Counted from the first letter of the stretch, positions 21,871 to 35,279 are shown. The stretch: DNA of 64,000 nt from Pelobates cultripes (GCA_933207985.1 OW240915.1:260445891-260509890), one strand, 5' to 3'. Numbers and translations are program-made. Notes: a model not told the origin generated them from the letters alone.

Positions 21871-22199
21871 GGGAAATTATTATTATTATTTTTATTATTT
21901 TAAAAAGTTACACCACATACTGACACTGGAAATAACACTATTATACTGAACACAGCTCATTAATTAAGTGAATGCAGCTCAATTTCACCTGAATCCAAGG
22001 CAGCCATATCTCATACTAAATCCTCTAATATCCCTATTAAAGGAAAAGTGTGTAATAAAACTAATACTGCATTTTACTCTGAAGTAATGGACATACTTGA
22101 GATTTTATATCCAATGATTGGGAATTAAATCTTACAGAGGAATATGATCAGGAACAAATGAACAGTAATCTTAGCAAAAAACAAAAATTGGGAGTTGAA

Positions 22200-22823
22200 C
22201 GTAAAGCCACCCTAGAACTACCAAGCTTCAAAAAATTTCTACCATCTGAAAAACCTCAAGGTTCCCTCATATGGGAAATGCTTCAAACGATAAGGATATT
22301 TAAGGCAGAATTTAACATTTATCAGCAATAAAATAACAGTGTTGGAAACCAAATTGGAGCAAATTGAATCTACTCTTCTGAAACATGCAGATATACACAC
22401 CAACCTCATTGAACGAATGAGAGAAATGGACTTACAAACAGAGAATCAAAAATTGGTTTATAAGATTGCAGACAGCAGAAGAAATAATAAAAAAATTAGA
22501 GGCATACCGTACACTATTCTACAAAATGAATTAGAGGACTATTTGAAGGCACTGATCTGTCGTTTACAGACTTGGAATTACAGATTGATAGAATACACAG
22601 ACTTCCAAAACCACATTTAGCTCCTAAAGAAGCACATATAGTCGTGATTGCTATGATTCATTTCTTCAAGGTGAAATATGATTTCCTTTGGGCACTAAGA
22701 TCTACAAACTTCCCAAGCATATTCAAAAACATCAAGATTTTTCAGAACTTCTCCCCTGCCACGATCCAAAGGAGAAAGGAATTTGGCCAATTTACTTCAG
22801 ATCTCAGGAAAAGAAACATTTAG
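22200..22823 (+). pseudogene. L1-type LINE ORF1 relic (coiled coil plus RRM/C-terminal domain)
   Basis: Two overlapping frames (22339-22620 and 22572-22823) join across a shift. The first is heptad-rich (LETKLEQIESTLLKHADIH) and reaches the RR-NN---RGIP motif typical of vertebrate L1/Tx1 ORF1p. The second contains DVIV-like and IKIFQNFSPATIQRRKEF blocks and ends LRKRNI, typical of the ORF1p C-terminal domain. ORF1p is an RNA-binding chaperone of the L1 ribonucleoprotein. Frame breaks mark it as dead. Confidence 0.8.
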
Positions 22824-23479
22824 TATAGTACAGTCCCTGTCAAAATTATATTCTGCCTTGACGGACAACAATATACTATAACATCGCCGGAGGAAAGAAT
22901 GGAAATTATATAGTATCTACAAGATCCAGTACCTGCTTCTCCCAAAACACCTGATCAACATACTCCAAAACCTCAGAAAAAAAATTAGAAGCAGAGATAA
23001 TAATCAATTAGTCAATGTTTTAATTTTTGTTTTTTCTAGATTAATTTCTAAGTCACTTAAAAGTAAATCATTCCGGTTCTTTTTTTCCTTTTTTTATGTA
23101 TTCTTTGATCTTTGATCTCTTTATGGTTTCTTTATTCTTATTATGTTGGTTTTTAACCAACAATGCTTGAACAACTATGTGTTGGACACTAAAGTATCTT
23201 TTTCATTATACTCTTTTATTTCATGATGTATAATTTCTGTTCTTCATTGAGGTCTGCAATTACCCTGCAATTATTTTACGTTTCATTTGTATCATCTCTT
23301 CCTTCATGGTCTTTCTTTTCTTCTCTAAATTCTTAATATTTTTCACTCGTCTCTTTTTGTTTACTGTTTTATTTTTAAATTTGTATACTTGATATATTTT
23401 AATTGCATTCCTATATTTGTCTATGTTGTCAATATAGTTAATTTTATATATACATGCACGTGATGCGGTTTGGTTTTCA

Positions 23480-23990
23480 GTTAAGTGAGACATGGAGTCT
23501 TTTGCAATTTGGTTTGGCTTCCTAGGCTTCCTGATTTTGTGCGGTGCGATTCTGGTCCCCCCGCATTTATTTTTTTTCATTTTGCATTTTTTAAGCAATA
23601 AGAATGGTTTTAAATATTTTTGCCCTGAATGTGAGGGCCTGAATACGCCACACAAAAGACAGTTGCTATTTAAGGAGACAAAGAAACATAGGCCCCAAAT
23701 TTTCTTTATTCAGAAGTCCCATTCCAAATTAAATAATACCCGAAAGGTTTTGGTAAAAGATTATCCCACTTAGTATCATTCTACATTTCGCACCAAGGCT
23801 AGGGGTGTCTTGATTTAATTCAAGTCTGTCTCTGGAATAATCTCTGGAGGAGCGTGGTTTCCCATTTACTGGTCTTTCAGACTCACTAACTGCCCAGCTG
23901 GGTATTGTCAGATAACTGTCAGTTTCACAAATATTCACCTAGAATCCTTCAAAGTTGGACACCAACTAAAGACACAATTAAATGAATACA
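23480..23990 (+). pseudogene. L1-type LINE ORF2 endonuclease N-terminus relic
   Basis: The GLNTPHKRQLLFKETKKHRP block followed by IFFIQKSHSK and, after a stop, TKARGV-I-F is the start of an L1/Tx1 apurinic-like endonuclease. It lies about 650 bp downstream of the ORF1 relic, in the same strand and order, so both probably come from one insertion. Several stops, and no RT domain follows. Confidence 0.75.
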
Positions 23991-26900
23991 TCTTTGCACT
24001 TAGAAAGGTATAAACAGTATGAGAGCTCACTGCAGACTGAGCTCTCATACTCTCATAGCAGGAAAAACCTTTATAAATGCTATGTCAGCTATTAGATTGT
24101 GTGGGAATTTTTTTAACCTACGTAACAGTAAGAGTGGTCTGATAATGTAAGCCAACCAATCACAGCGCTCTGGTAGCCAAGTCACACTTCTCTCGAGAAG
24201 GAATTATTCACCAGTGAAAATGACCAAATTCCAACTGCAATGGCAGTTCTCATATTTTAGAAAGCCAAATACAGTCGGAATTCGTTAGTACGAGTGAATC
24301 TGCTGTAATTGCCCTGATGCATTTAATGTCCAGATTAAAATCGGTGCTTTCGCATTCCAAATCCTATACACAGTATATCCCTTATTATACAAAGTAAAGA
24401 ATTTGGAATATTCACAAAATAAGTATTTTAATAAAATTCAGGATCAAATGCATCCAGCAGATTAAAATCCCCTCCCCCACTCAATGCCCAAGGGTGAGAG
24501 TGGGGGGACTATGTTATTTCACAGTCCCTATTCACATGGGATGAGGCCTTTATGGTCACTGGGGAGCAATGGCTGCCTGGTCGCTAGTTTAAAACATTTA
24601 GGAGATATGTCCACACCTGACACCTTTCCGTGATAGAAATGTGGGAGTCTTATTGACTCCCCTCACCCTCCCCCCATCCCCTTAGGTTTTTATTTATTTA
24701 TTTAATTGCTTATTTACCTTTTTTATGTGGTGCCTTGCTAGCAAGCACTGACTATCCGCCACATAAATAACCCTTGTTACGCCACCAGGCATATTTTTTT
24801 TCTTAAATCCAGACCCAGATTTGAATCCTCTGGGCCCGTATTTGAATAATTTGTTCTGGATTTCAACTGTCTAGAGGTGCTCAGTCTGGTTGAAATCCAG
24901 ACCAAATTCCAAAATCCAGGCATTGTTGAATACCATGAACATTGTCCAGATTTGTAGTGAATAACCCCAGGATTTAATGAATAATCCTGTAAATCTGCAT
25001 TTGTCTTCTTATTACTGTAGATTTTTTTAAATCCCTTATTGAACTATACGAAAATAGCAGAACTTGTTAATCCAGTCATTGCCACCTCATAGTTCATTGG
25101 AGCACTTTCCCTGGTAAGCTCTGATATTATCTGAACACTTCATTCCAGTTGTACAGATTACCTCTGGTCCACACTATCCCACAGTACAATAAAAAAAAAG
25201 GAAGCGAGTCGCACTGAATCTACACAGCTCTGCAAATATGGACTAAATCTCAGAAATATACTATTATCTTTGTAATTTACTCTCTATTCCAAACTCTATA
25301 TTTTGTATCTGTATTATAATTATATTATTATTGATCATACTTTCAAATTTTAGAAATCTCAATGTACTCTTCCTGGTAAACCATTTTATAAATAAATGCA
25401 TTTCCTGCTTGTCTCATGAGTAATCATGTAATTTGACCCAGCTTCCTGTCTGGTGAAAAATTCTCAGCATGATCTCATTTTATGACTATTTTACTTTTTT
25501 TTTTTTTGCTTTTTCAGCATAGGTTATTCTAGTTGGATGATGTATTTCAATTGCTTATTATACCCGGCCTTTGTATTATTCAAAGAAATATAGATAAGAT
25601 TTGAATGGCTTTTCATAATTGATTTCAATCGCAGTAGATGAGCAAAAAGTAACATGACATTCTCACAGGACATTTCTTGGCCTAAGTGGCATATATTTCA
25701 TCAGCTAAAGCGATAACTTATGCTGGGACAGGAAAGGAACAACGGAAGACTTGCCAATACTTTATTCTATTCACTTAACCTAAAAACCTGCAAACCACAA
25801 ATTGGCTTCTCTTTATGATAGAGGGGTATCCAATAAATTATGAAATTAAACAAAAATACCTCTGCAAAGTAGAAGTGCAAAAGAGTAAAGCAGATCTGGA
25901 CTACTGGATAGCGCTGTCAAGAGGACTAGTTTGGCTGATGAAACCTTTTTTCTTAATTGTAGTTTGTTAAAAAATTTTTTTAGCATTCACTGTGTTTGTG
26001 GCCACCTGTGATATCACAAAGCAGACGTGAGGATCGGTGTCTAGCAGCCATAAGAAGCCCATTGGTGGCAAGGTGTTGGTGGAGATTGATGTGATTGGTT
26101 GTCTTTTACTGCATTCTCAATTTATATGAATTGCTTGCATTATTACTCTTTGTCTCTGTTTTCGCCTTTAAAAATGCGTGTATGTTTACATTTCTTTATC
26201 CCTGTCTCCCCCTTTTTCCCTTTGTATGTGTCTGTCTCTGCCTCTCTTCTCTTTATCTCTCTTTATATAAAGTTTTTTTTTGTCTTACACAATTTATAAT
26301 ATTTGTATAAGGTTCGGTTTTGTCTTACTCTATATATAATTTTTGCCTATATTTGCTTCTCTTTCTCTCAGGCTTACCCCACTATTTTTTCTGTTCCATC
26401 TTTTTTTTTTGTCTCTCATCCATCATGTTTTTTGTTTCTTTGAGTCTCTTGATGCTCACCCATCCCACTTATATAGCCTTCCTGAGTATTTGTGTTGTTA
26501 ATTCTTACCCCTGTATCTTTCTTTCTCCCTAAGAATCTGCCTCTCTATCACCTTTCCTTTCCCAATCTCTGTCTACTTATACCCTTCTTTCCTGAATGCA
26601 CCCCCTACTCTAAAATAGACTAAAACATATTGTAGGACCACCAGTCAGGAGTCTAACAGGCTCCTAAAGAGCTTTCTCTGACTGAATTTTGAAGTAAATC
26701 CCATTTTCCTTCACAATGACTGTTCTAGGCATGCTAACACATAAATTGCACTTATTGACTTTGTCATATCTAAAACAGCAGAGTCAGGACTTTCATTTTA
26801 ACGGCCTCTTCTGTCTTCTGCTCCAACACAGCTCCTTGGAATGTCAACTGGCACCCGGGGTTTCATTTTCTCCTGATTTCTGGAAAACGTTACTTGGTTT

Positions 26901-27724
26901 GTATCAAAAATGTCCACCAAAACATAGTGTCTTTGGCTAAATAGTTTTGTTCTCTTAATAATTGCAGAAAAACTGTAAATAATGCAAATTGTCGGTTCAG
27001 GGTTTTTTAATAGTATGTTTTTATTAACATTATTCTGTTCTTCTGCCCAACTATAGTAATCAAGAAATTACTGACCCATATGTATCACAGTGGTTTATGG
27101 GTAGTACACGACTCTATATATATATAACGCTGAGATTTGAGAGGACATAGCGTTAGTGCCCTTTGTCCTTTGTTTCCATTACTAATTATTTAATTAACTA
27201 ATTCATTATGATAAAAAAGTCAGATAGCATGATTGTAACTATTGCAGCCAATGTATGTATCACTAGTTTATCCAAAAATACTCCAGTACATACTCAAGAT
27301 CTAGAACATAACAGAGTAAATGTCTTTAGGTAAGAGAATACGGAAAGTGCTTTTAGAAGAAATTGGTTCTGTCTTAAGCGGTATCACTAAAAGGTAATTA
27401 AGTGAGTAAACAAGTATATTAAGAAGTATATTTTGAAACTTCTGCACCCATCAAAGTTCTATATACACTTGGATAAACACAATGAAGGGAAGTTTTGTTT
27501 TTGTATGAAACTTCCCCTCAAAGCTTGAGTATTCAACACAATTGTGAAAAACAAAAACAAAGGAAAACTGTGAAGAAATTAAAACATAATTTGACACTGT
27601 TTATTAGACAAGTAAATCAGTGTACTGACATTTGGAGAAATAAAACATGATAGAGACAGATGGATTCATGGTTGTTAAAACAGCTGCACACACACCTATC
27701 CATTCACAAAGGAGGTATAATTCA
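23991..27724. other. AT-rich interval with simple pyrimidine tracts
   Basis: No coding similarity. A pyrimidine-rich stretch at 26190-26540 (TCTCTNT-type) explains the hydrophobic Leu/Ser/Phe frames there. At 24835-24975 an imperfect inverted repeat around GGATTTCAAC and GTTGAAATCC, ending GAATAACCCC, suggests an old MITE. Confidence 0.4.
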
Positions 27725-28221
27725 TTAAAGGACCACTCTAGGCACCCAGACCACTTCAGCTTAATGAAGTGGTCTGGGTGCCAGGTCCAGCTAGGCTTAA
27801 CCCATTCATAAACATAGCAGTTTCAGAGAAACTGCTATGTTTATGAATGGGTTAAGCCTTCCCCTATTTCCTCTAGCGGCTGTCTCATTGACAGGCCGCT
27901 AGAGGCGCTTGCGTGCTTCTCACTGTGATTTTCACAGTGAGAGCACGCAGCGTCCATAGGAAAGCATTGATAATGCTTTCCTATGTGACCGGCTGAATGC
28001 GCGCGCAGCTCTTGCCACGCGTGCGCATTCAGCCGACGGGGCGGATCGGAGGAGGAGAGGAGGCAGAGAGCTCCCCACCCAGCGCTGGAAAAAGGTAAGT
28101 TTTTACCCCTTTCCCCCTTCGAGACCGGGCGGGAGGGGGACCCTGAGGGTGGGGGCACCCTCAGGGCACTATAGTGCCAGGAAAACGAGTATGTTTTCCT
28201 GGCACTATAGTGGTCCTTTAA
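27725..28221. mobile_element. TTAA-target MITE, copy 1
   Basis: Flanked by TTAA (27725-27728 and 28218-28221). The ends AAAGGACCACTCTAGGCACC and its complement GGCACTATAGTGGTCCTTT form TIRs. Internal hairpins sit at both ends (a 26-bp palindrome around CTTCAGCTTAATGAAG; CATAAACATAGCAGTTTC with its complement). The centre is CpG-rich and GC-rich. TTAA duplication fits piggyBac- or Kolobok-type mobilisation. Closely related to 57730-58226. Confidence 0.9.
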
Positions 28222-28482
28222 AGAGTCCAATTAGTCCATATTTTAAAGGCTGATAAAATTAATATTATTGAGTTGAATAAACATAACTGCAGTTCCCTAG
28301 GATAGGCTTAGAAAGCACCAAAATTAAAGTTATAGGTGAAACTATTTAAAACATTAAATACTTTTATATAACAGATCAAGAATATAGATTCATTCTAAGG
28401 GAAAAATTATATTGGGTCAGTAAGCTCAAAGTTTGAAGAATACATATATCAACAGGAAAGAGGGCACTCAATGGATAAGTAG

Positions 28483-28599
28483 TATTCTTCAAACTTTTAT
28501 TTCCCAAACGGTTACATTACATCAACGTTTCTGCTGTTTGGCCTAAAACGTTGATGTAGTGTAACCGTTTGGGAAATAATAGATTGAAGAATACTAAAA
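28483..28599. repeat. Inverted repeat with about 50-bp arms
   Basis: The arms meet around a 14-nt centre. The inner 31 bp around CCCAAACGGTTACA differ at one position; the outer part (AGTATTCTTCAA and complement) has a few more mismatches. No TIR or target duplication was identified, and it does not have a hammerhead core. Confidence 0.8.
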
Positions 28600-29305
28600 A
28601 GGCAATGAATTCTCTCCTTTGTGTTGATAAATTGGGAGAGGCTGGAGCCCCTTGGTGAGAAAAACAGACAAACGTGTGTAGGACGGTGTGTGTGTTAGAG
28701 ATTTTGTCAACTTTCAATCCACTGCTCCCAATTTCCTGCATTTTAGACAGGGAAATGAGTGTGGCACGAAAACATAGATGAATACAACAAAAAAAACCTC
28801 AACAATATTCTGATTGACTGATTGCTGTTTTCCCACCAATCAGAAAACACCTCAAATTAAAATCCTATTCAGTGACCACATAAGTGCACAGGTGGGAATA
28901 AACCAATAGTCCCCAGCCTACTATACAGTAATAAATGTGACAGTAAGCTATAACTTTGTATACATAGATGTACTTGCTGAACTATTCCCTTTTATATAAA
29001 TTGAACTTAAAAGGCTTTATGTTTACTTTAACTTCATGTTTACTTTAACTTCTCAGCAGAACATGCCAGATCTTTACATCTCCTATAATTTAGTATAGTC
29101 CCACAATGTCACAGGATTGTTCCTATAATTTATTATAGTTCACAATGTCACACGTTTGTTAATGGCTTCTGATCACAATAGGATATTGTGATTTTTTAAG
29201 AGGACATATTTTACATCTAGCAGAATATGTACTTCAAATAACATTCTAAATTTTTTTTCTTTTTTGTAATTTGGTGGAAACTCTTATGCCACAATGCGAG
29301 TTACA

Positions 29306-29709
29306 TTAAATGGTTACTCCAAGGCCGCTATGATGCCAGGAGTACCATGGCATGGCCAGGTTCCTTGGTAGTGGGGCAAACTGTTTAGTAACAACACTCC
29401 TCTTCTCCTGGGTGATTTGCTTTTGCCCGAAGAATGATCCGGTGACCATTCATTGCCTTTGAGTGTCCGCTGACTACTTTCAGCCAATGAATGGCACACT
29501 GTGCAAAAATATTTCCCCAGAATTGACATTAGCCAGAGTAGAGCTCTTGTTCAGGGCTGGCTAATGATGACCGCATGAAACTGCCAGAGGTTGAGTTGCA
29601 CCTTTGGTAGGCAAAGGGTTAAACTCAGTATGTGCATTGTTTCAGACTTCAGGAACCATGACCACTTAAAATCACTAAGGTGGTCATGGTATTTGGAGTA
29701 GCCCTTTAA
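29306..29709. mobile_element. TTAA-target MITE (second family)
   Basis: TTAA at 29306-29309 and 29706-29709, TIRs AATGGTTACTCCAA and TTGGAGTAGCCCTTT. No coding capacity. Confidence 0.8.
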
Positions 29710-29832
29710 CTTATGAAGAGTTGTCAATTTTTGTTGGCTGTGGTAGAGAATGTTGGCTGAGATTAAGATTGTTTCAACATGGCTAGTTTTGGTTTTGTTG
29801 TAACCTGATCATTCACCTCAATACACTGTTAT

Positions 29833-29931
29833 AAAATTGCTGTAGAGCTATGGTAATATAGGTGTAAGCACCAAGTGGGGTACTAGTGTTTGGTGATTAC
29901 TCCTATATTACCATAGCTCTACAGCAATTTT
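29833..29931. repeat. Perfect 30-bp inverted repeat
   Basis: The left arm 29833-29862 is the exact complement of 29902-29931, with a 39-nt loop. No flanking duplication recognised. Confidence 0.9.
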
Positions 29932-30474
29932 TTAAAGTTTCATCAAAATTCCTTGACACTTACACACTTACATTAGAATACAGCTTCTCAAACTACAACT
30001 CAAGCTCTATGAATGATCTGAGATATTGGGATCACACAGTCATTGGCTATTAGTCAAATACAGATCGGGTTTAATTTATTTATTGACAAAATAACAAACT
30101 TGTAAACAAGCGCTTTTGCAAAAAAAAAGTCAAATAAAAAATATAAATCACCATGTTATAGACTGTGAAGTAACAGACTATCATAAATTCTAAAGAAAAA
30201 TATAAAATCCTTTTTGAATTATATTTGAGTGCGGTATCGCACATTATTACTCTATATATAATTAAAGTATTGTTATGTGGGCGACCTTGATACTAGCACC
30301 ACTACAGATATGAGAGTGCCAATACATTTGGAATTTTTCCTGTGCAAAAAGGGGATGGATTGCCAAGACTACAGACAAGAGATCTGCAGTTTTCACAAGC
30401 TGCTCTTAGATATACCCCAAATGGAATAAAAATAGTGAAATAAATGTATGCATGTTTTAGACATGTATGCATGT

Positions 30475-31200
30475 TTTAGAGTATTAGACAACTCAATTTG
30501 CACTGCCCTATTGCAATAGAAATAGGTCATGGATATCTGATACCAAAAATCTATGGAAAAAAAAAAAAGAAAGAAAAAGAAAAAAAACTAGAAAAAAGGA
30601 AATAATAGGAAAAAAAATTAGAAAAAATAAACAATGTTTAAAAAATTATAATTATACAGTCCAAGTGTGTACACTCTAAAAAAATTAAATAATAAAAGGA
30701 GAAAAACAATCTTGATCCATGGATTAGTCCTTATGGACAGATTTCACCGCATGTAGCTGGGAAAGTCCTCTCTCAGGTGGAGTCCAATCTCTACAGAGTT
30801 TGTGATGGTTGTCCAAGTGGATGTTCAAGTATTGTGTGGATTGAGGCTGTAGATAAAGATCTCTGGGCAAGGTTGTGTGTCTGGAAGCCATAGATAGGGA
30901 TCTCTGGGCTGCGCGCTTTGGACCGGCTCGTCCCTTCGAAGGCCCCACAATTATTAGTGTATAAATCAGTCTTTTATACAATAAAATATGTACACGCCTG
31001 CCCTTTCCTGCAGATCGTGCCTCCATTGCGTCATTCCGTGTGGGCTTTCGTGCTCATGCGTGCTGAAAATGTCTCTCTATGATGACGTAGATACGTCAAT
31101 ATGATTCCTACGTGCTCAGAGAGATATATGGAGTAAATACTGTCCCGTCACATTAACATAACTTTATTTACATTTGCATTTTGCAACATATAAACAGTGT
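30475..31200. repeat. Left inverted arm of the PLE
   Basis: Pairs with 33085-33640. Matching landmarks are AATAGGTCATGGAT, CAGTCCAAGTGTGTACAC, GGATTAGTCCTTATGGACAG and the CGTCACATTAACATAAC block at the inner end. The arm ends where the ORF homology begins. Confidence 0.85.
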
Positions 31201-32236
31201 TCATGCGAGAGCCCAATTGGATACCTTTTTTTATCAACTGAACTTATTGGATCCTAATATAAAATTCACAATCACATGTGATAAGTACAAGGTATCCTTT
31301 TTGGACACACAAATATATCTATCAGAACATAAATTACATACAGAACTATATAAAAAACCTACAGATAGAAACAACCTCCTGGAATTTAGCAGTTATCATC
31401 CCCAACACTTAAAATATGGTCTTCCCTACAGTCAACGACTAAGAGTGAGAAAGATAGTATCACAAGAAAACCAGATGCAACCAGATATCCGTTTAATTAC
31501 TTGAAGCACACAAAGAGAGAGTATGTAAACTCACAAGGGAACAAGCCCTTAATACAACGAAAAGGAAGGATAATTTAGATAGAATACCATTCATATCACC
31601 CTACATGCAGCAAAAAGATCTAGGAGATTTTAATGAAATATTGGAAGAATTTTGAGGGCGATGTTAATTTACCTAAAGAATTCGACAACTACTATTTTCA
31701 TATCGCAGGGCCAAAAACCTTGAAAATATATTGGTACGGTCAGACATTGGGAGCAACAAAAAACAAACAAGGTTTTTCTCAGAACCCAAGAAAGGCATAT
31801 TTCCGTGTCTAGGTTGCATACACTGCAACAGTGTCATTAAATGAGAATACTTCACACATCCACACTCAGGCAAAAAATATAAAATAAATGATTACTACAC
31901 TTGCAACTCAGACCATTTAGTTTATATCTTGAAATGTCCATGTGGATTGCTTTATGTGGGTGAGACGATTAGGCCGGTTAGGAACACATAGCAGAGTACA
32001 AGAGAGGCAACAGAGCAGCATTACAGAGAGGATCAAGTGAAACTCCTGTACCAAGACACTAGGACATAATGTTAATCAATTACGGTTTCAGGTAATTGAT
32101 GGTATCCCACACCTACGTAGGGGCAGTGATAGACAAAAGATATTATTGCAGAAAGAGACCAAATGGATAAGTACTTTGGAGACACTATATCCAATGGTTT
32201 TAAATGAGGACTATGACCTAAAACACTTTCTATAGG
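31165..32236 (+). pseudogene. Penelope-like RT C-terminus plus GIY-YIG endonuclease, decayed
   Basis: PLE polyprotein: a telomerase-related RT joined to a GIY-YIG nuclease, used for target-primed retrotransposition. The visible frame begins in the last RT block (VSFLDTQIYL, then LYKKPTDRNNLLEFSSYHP). It continues in shifted frames with the linker IAGPKTLK and a Cys-rich segment. The GIY-YIG core (YILKCPCGLLYVGETIRPVR) lies near 31920-31985. The catalytic RT palm is missing, because the ORF starts at the inner end of the inverted arm. Multiple stops (for example at 31502) make it non-functional. Confidence 0.88.
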
Positions 32237-33084
32237 TCATATGAGAAGGTCCTTGAAAATCCTTACTGTATTAATATCCCTTGAGTATTTCTTTATGAGA
32301 TGTAGTTTACACTCCACTAAATAAATATTACTTTTATATTCACTATACAGTGCTCTGCTCTGACCAGGATTGATCTGATTGGCTCTCGAACTCTTCCTAT
32401 GCACAAAACCTGTTGACCAGTTATGGTCTGCTACCCGACAGAACGCAGGGTCCCCACTATGAGGCACCACATACATTTTTCATACAGACACTGCTGGTGA
32501 CTGTGCTCTCTAAACAAACATATTTTGAATAAAATACACAAAATATGTGGTGTGTATCGCTTGTATTACCTGTGGCAAGGGATATATTATCTGTGACTGA
32601 ATAAACACTATATAAAGGTCTAATTTTGTTTACAAGATATCCCTCACGAACATCAAATCATTAAATAACCCATAATAGAATCTAAAAATGTTGACCTGTT
32701 CCATTTATACCTATTCATATTACATATTTCCCCTTGTATATGCTCTTGAGGATTGATATAGATGCAGTAGATTGTATATCCTAGTGAGGATTATTACTGT
32801 CATGTATTTCTTTAAATATGTAATGTAATTATATTTATTTATATGAAAATGTTTTTCCTTGTATATACTGTCTAGGATTGAGATAGGTGCAGCAGACTGC
32901 ATATCCTACTGAGGATGATTATCCAGTACAATATTTTATATTATATATATACTTATAAACAATAAGTTTTCTCTATTAAATATATCTCTTCCTAACAAAT
33001 GATATCGTAAGAGTGGGTATCCCCTGTACTATATTTATAGTCTTTGCTTAAACGTACCACTTAGAAAACTGTAATAACTACAAA

Positions 33085-33640
33085 TACGTACACTGTTTAT
33101 ATGTTGCAAAATGCAAGTGTAAATAAAGTTATGTTAATGTGACGGGACAGTAGTTACTCCATATATCTCTCCAGGCACATAGGAATCATATTGACGTATT
33201 TACGTCATCGTAGAGAGACATTTTTGGCACGCATGCGTACGAAAGCGCACCCGGAATGACGCAATGGAGGGGGAAAGGGCAGGTGCGTACATATTTTATT
33301 GTATAAAAGACCAATTTATACACTAATGATTTTAGGGCCTTCGAAGGAACGAACCGGTCCCCCAGCTACATGTGGTGAGATCTGTCCATAAGGACTAATC
33401 CAAGATTGTTTTTTTCCTTTTTTTTTCTATTTGATTTTTTAGTGTGTACACACTTGGACTGTATAATTATCATTTTTCACACATTGTTTATTTTTTCACA
33501 ATTGTTTCCTATTTTTAACTTTTTTAAAGTTTTTTTTCTTTTTCTTTTTTTCTTCTTTTGTTCATAGATTTTTGGTATCAGACATCCATGACCTATTTCT
33601 ATTGCAATATGGCAATGCAAATTGGGTCGTCTAATACTAT
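33085..33640. repeat. Right inverted arm of the PLE
   Basis: Reverse complement of 30475-31200 with about 10% divergence and one large gap. Its inner end, ACACTGTTTATATGTTGC, pairs with the sequence that immediately precedes the ORF in the left arm. Confidence 0.85.
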
Positions 33641-35279
33641 AGGAAGGATACTAGCAAGGGATTTTTTATTTCACTGTATTCTATATATTACCAACAGCAG
33701 TATATATTTTTATTCTCTTATGGACATTATTTTGTTTATGTATCTAATTTTTGTTCATGCATTTATGCCTATACTGAAAATATAGACTGTGACGTAACAG
33801 ACTATCATAATTTCTAAAGAATAATTTGTTATATAAATATAAAATCCTTTTTGAATTATATTTGAGTGCGGTATCACACATTATTACCCTTTTTCCACAG
33901 GGGTGGGATTTTTAGTCTGTGCCAGTGAATACTCCCATTAGAAGATTCTCAATATTTTATTTTAATTTTTGGCATTTATATAGTGCTAACTTATTCGCCA
34001 GCACTTTACAATATTCTCATTGGGAAGCTTCTGTACCAGAACTACGCACACATGATCGTGGCTTCCAAATGCTAATGCAGTTCATAGAAAAGGGTAGAAG
34101 GCAGGTTCCACGGGACATAAGTGGAGGTCTGACTGACAGTCCGGGAGGTGGTTCTGCCCCTTTTATAAATTCTGTTTAAATCGGCACTTTTATAAACTGT
34201 CAGAAATGTGACAGACTCTGAACCCTTAAGGCTGTTCTGCAAGCTGAGTCCAGAAATACCCAAACAACAATTCTACATGTATTTGCTATAACATTAGAGT
34301 GCATGATATTTACATATTGCATAGTTACTTTGTAATCTGGGTTGAAAAAAAATAGTACATCCAATTCAACATTTAAAATTTATTGAAAGTACATTAAATA
34401 AGAGGCATTAATTGGTTGAAAATATTAATTCTAGCTCACCTTGTCAGTGTATGCCAATAATTAGCTTTGTTTAACAACTGTTTGAGTTTCTTGGCTAAAG
34501 CAGATTATTTCATTGACATACTACCAGGTTGTTAAACATCAGGTGTGTTTTACTTATTTACATTTTATTGCTTTATGGAAACACTATTGATTAGATCAAG
34601 GTGATTTTACAGCAGTGATTTCCTAAGATGGTCTATAAATGTAAGTCCTTGTTATCAGTAGAAAAAAACGTAATGGATGCATTATGTTGATTATTATTTC
34701 AGCCTTTTCTTTAAATTTTAGGGTTCACCATAAAGAATATAAACAATTATATGGCAATATAAAGTACAACAAGGAGTAAAATCCAAAATAGTCAGAAATA
34801 GTCTATGATAGTCATAATAGTCTATGAATACAAAAGTCAGTAGAGTAACTTGACTTGAGGTCGTATGCTGGTGTGGGACTTTGGGGGACAAAACTTAATT
34901 GCTGGTATGTTTCAATATACATTTTAGCACATATACACTCACTGCAGGTCTTGACATTATGTTTTCTGCCAGAAAACTAATGTTAAGGGAATGGAAGATT
35001 ATTGTCTGACAATCACACTAAATAAAAAAACTTACATAGAAACTCCATTATGCAGAACCTGGTGGTTCCAAAATGTTGGGCTCTGAGTGTTTACAAAAAG
35101 TGATAAGTGTGTTAGAGCCATACCTAGGTTAAATGTCAACCTACGCAGAAATGTATGCTTTTTTTAGTGTCTTAATATGCACCCCCAAAGCCATTTTGTT
35201 TGGGAAATCACATGTAGATACTCACCTTCTTATACATTTCCAAATTTAAATACAGAAACATTTATATTCACATACATTT
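33641..35279. other. End of the PLE, then AT-rich sequence
   Basis: To 33890 this is PLE terminal sequence with the right direct repeat. At 33970-34012 there is a small repeat relic like that at 20275. The rest shows nothing recognisable. Confidence 0.45.

Larger units (their letters stand above)
30157..33890 (+). mobile_element. Penelope-like element with inverted arms and outer direct repeats
   Basis: The outer direct repeats (30157-30250, 33777-33890) share GACTGTGA-GTAACAGACTATC and a 30-bp block ending GAGTGCGGTATC; the right copy has 17 extra bases. Inside are long inverted arms (left 30475-31200, right 33085-33640), and between them a 5'-truncated PLE ORF and about 850 bp of AT-rich 3' sequence. 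PLEs commonly show LTR-like direct copies and inverted pieces of themselves. The left arm has about 150 bp (near 30765-30910) not seen in the right arm. Confidence 0.8.

Noticed and set aside
28504..28575. Hammerhead at the 28.5-kb inverted repeat
   Set aside because: The spacing resembled others at first, but neither strand has CUGANGA or a correctly placed GAAA.
30920..30955. Hammerhead in the PLE inverted arms (CTTCGAAGG, ACGA, CCGGTCC)
   Set aside because: A palindromic CCGG-type stem III and a GUC-like site are present, but CUGANGA is absent in both arms (CTTCGAA instead) and GAAA is incomplete.
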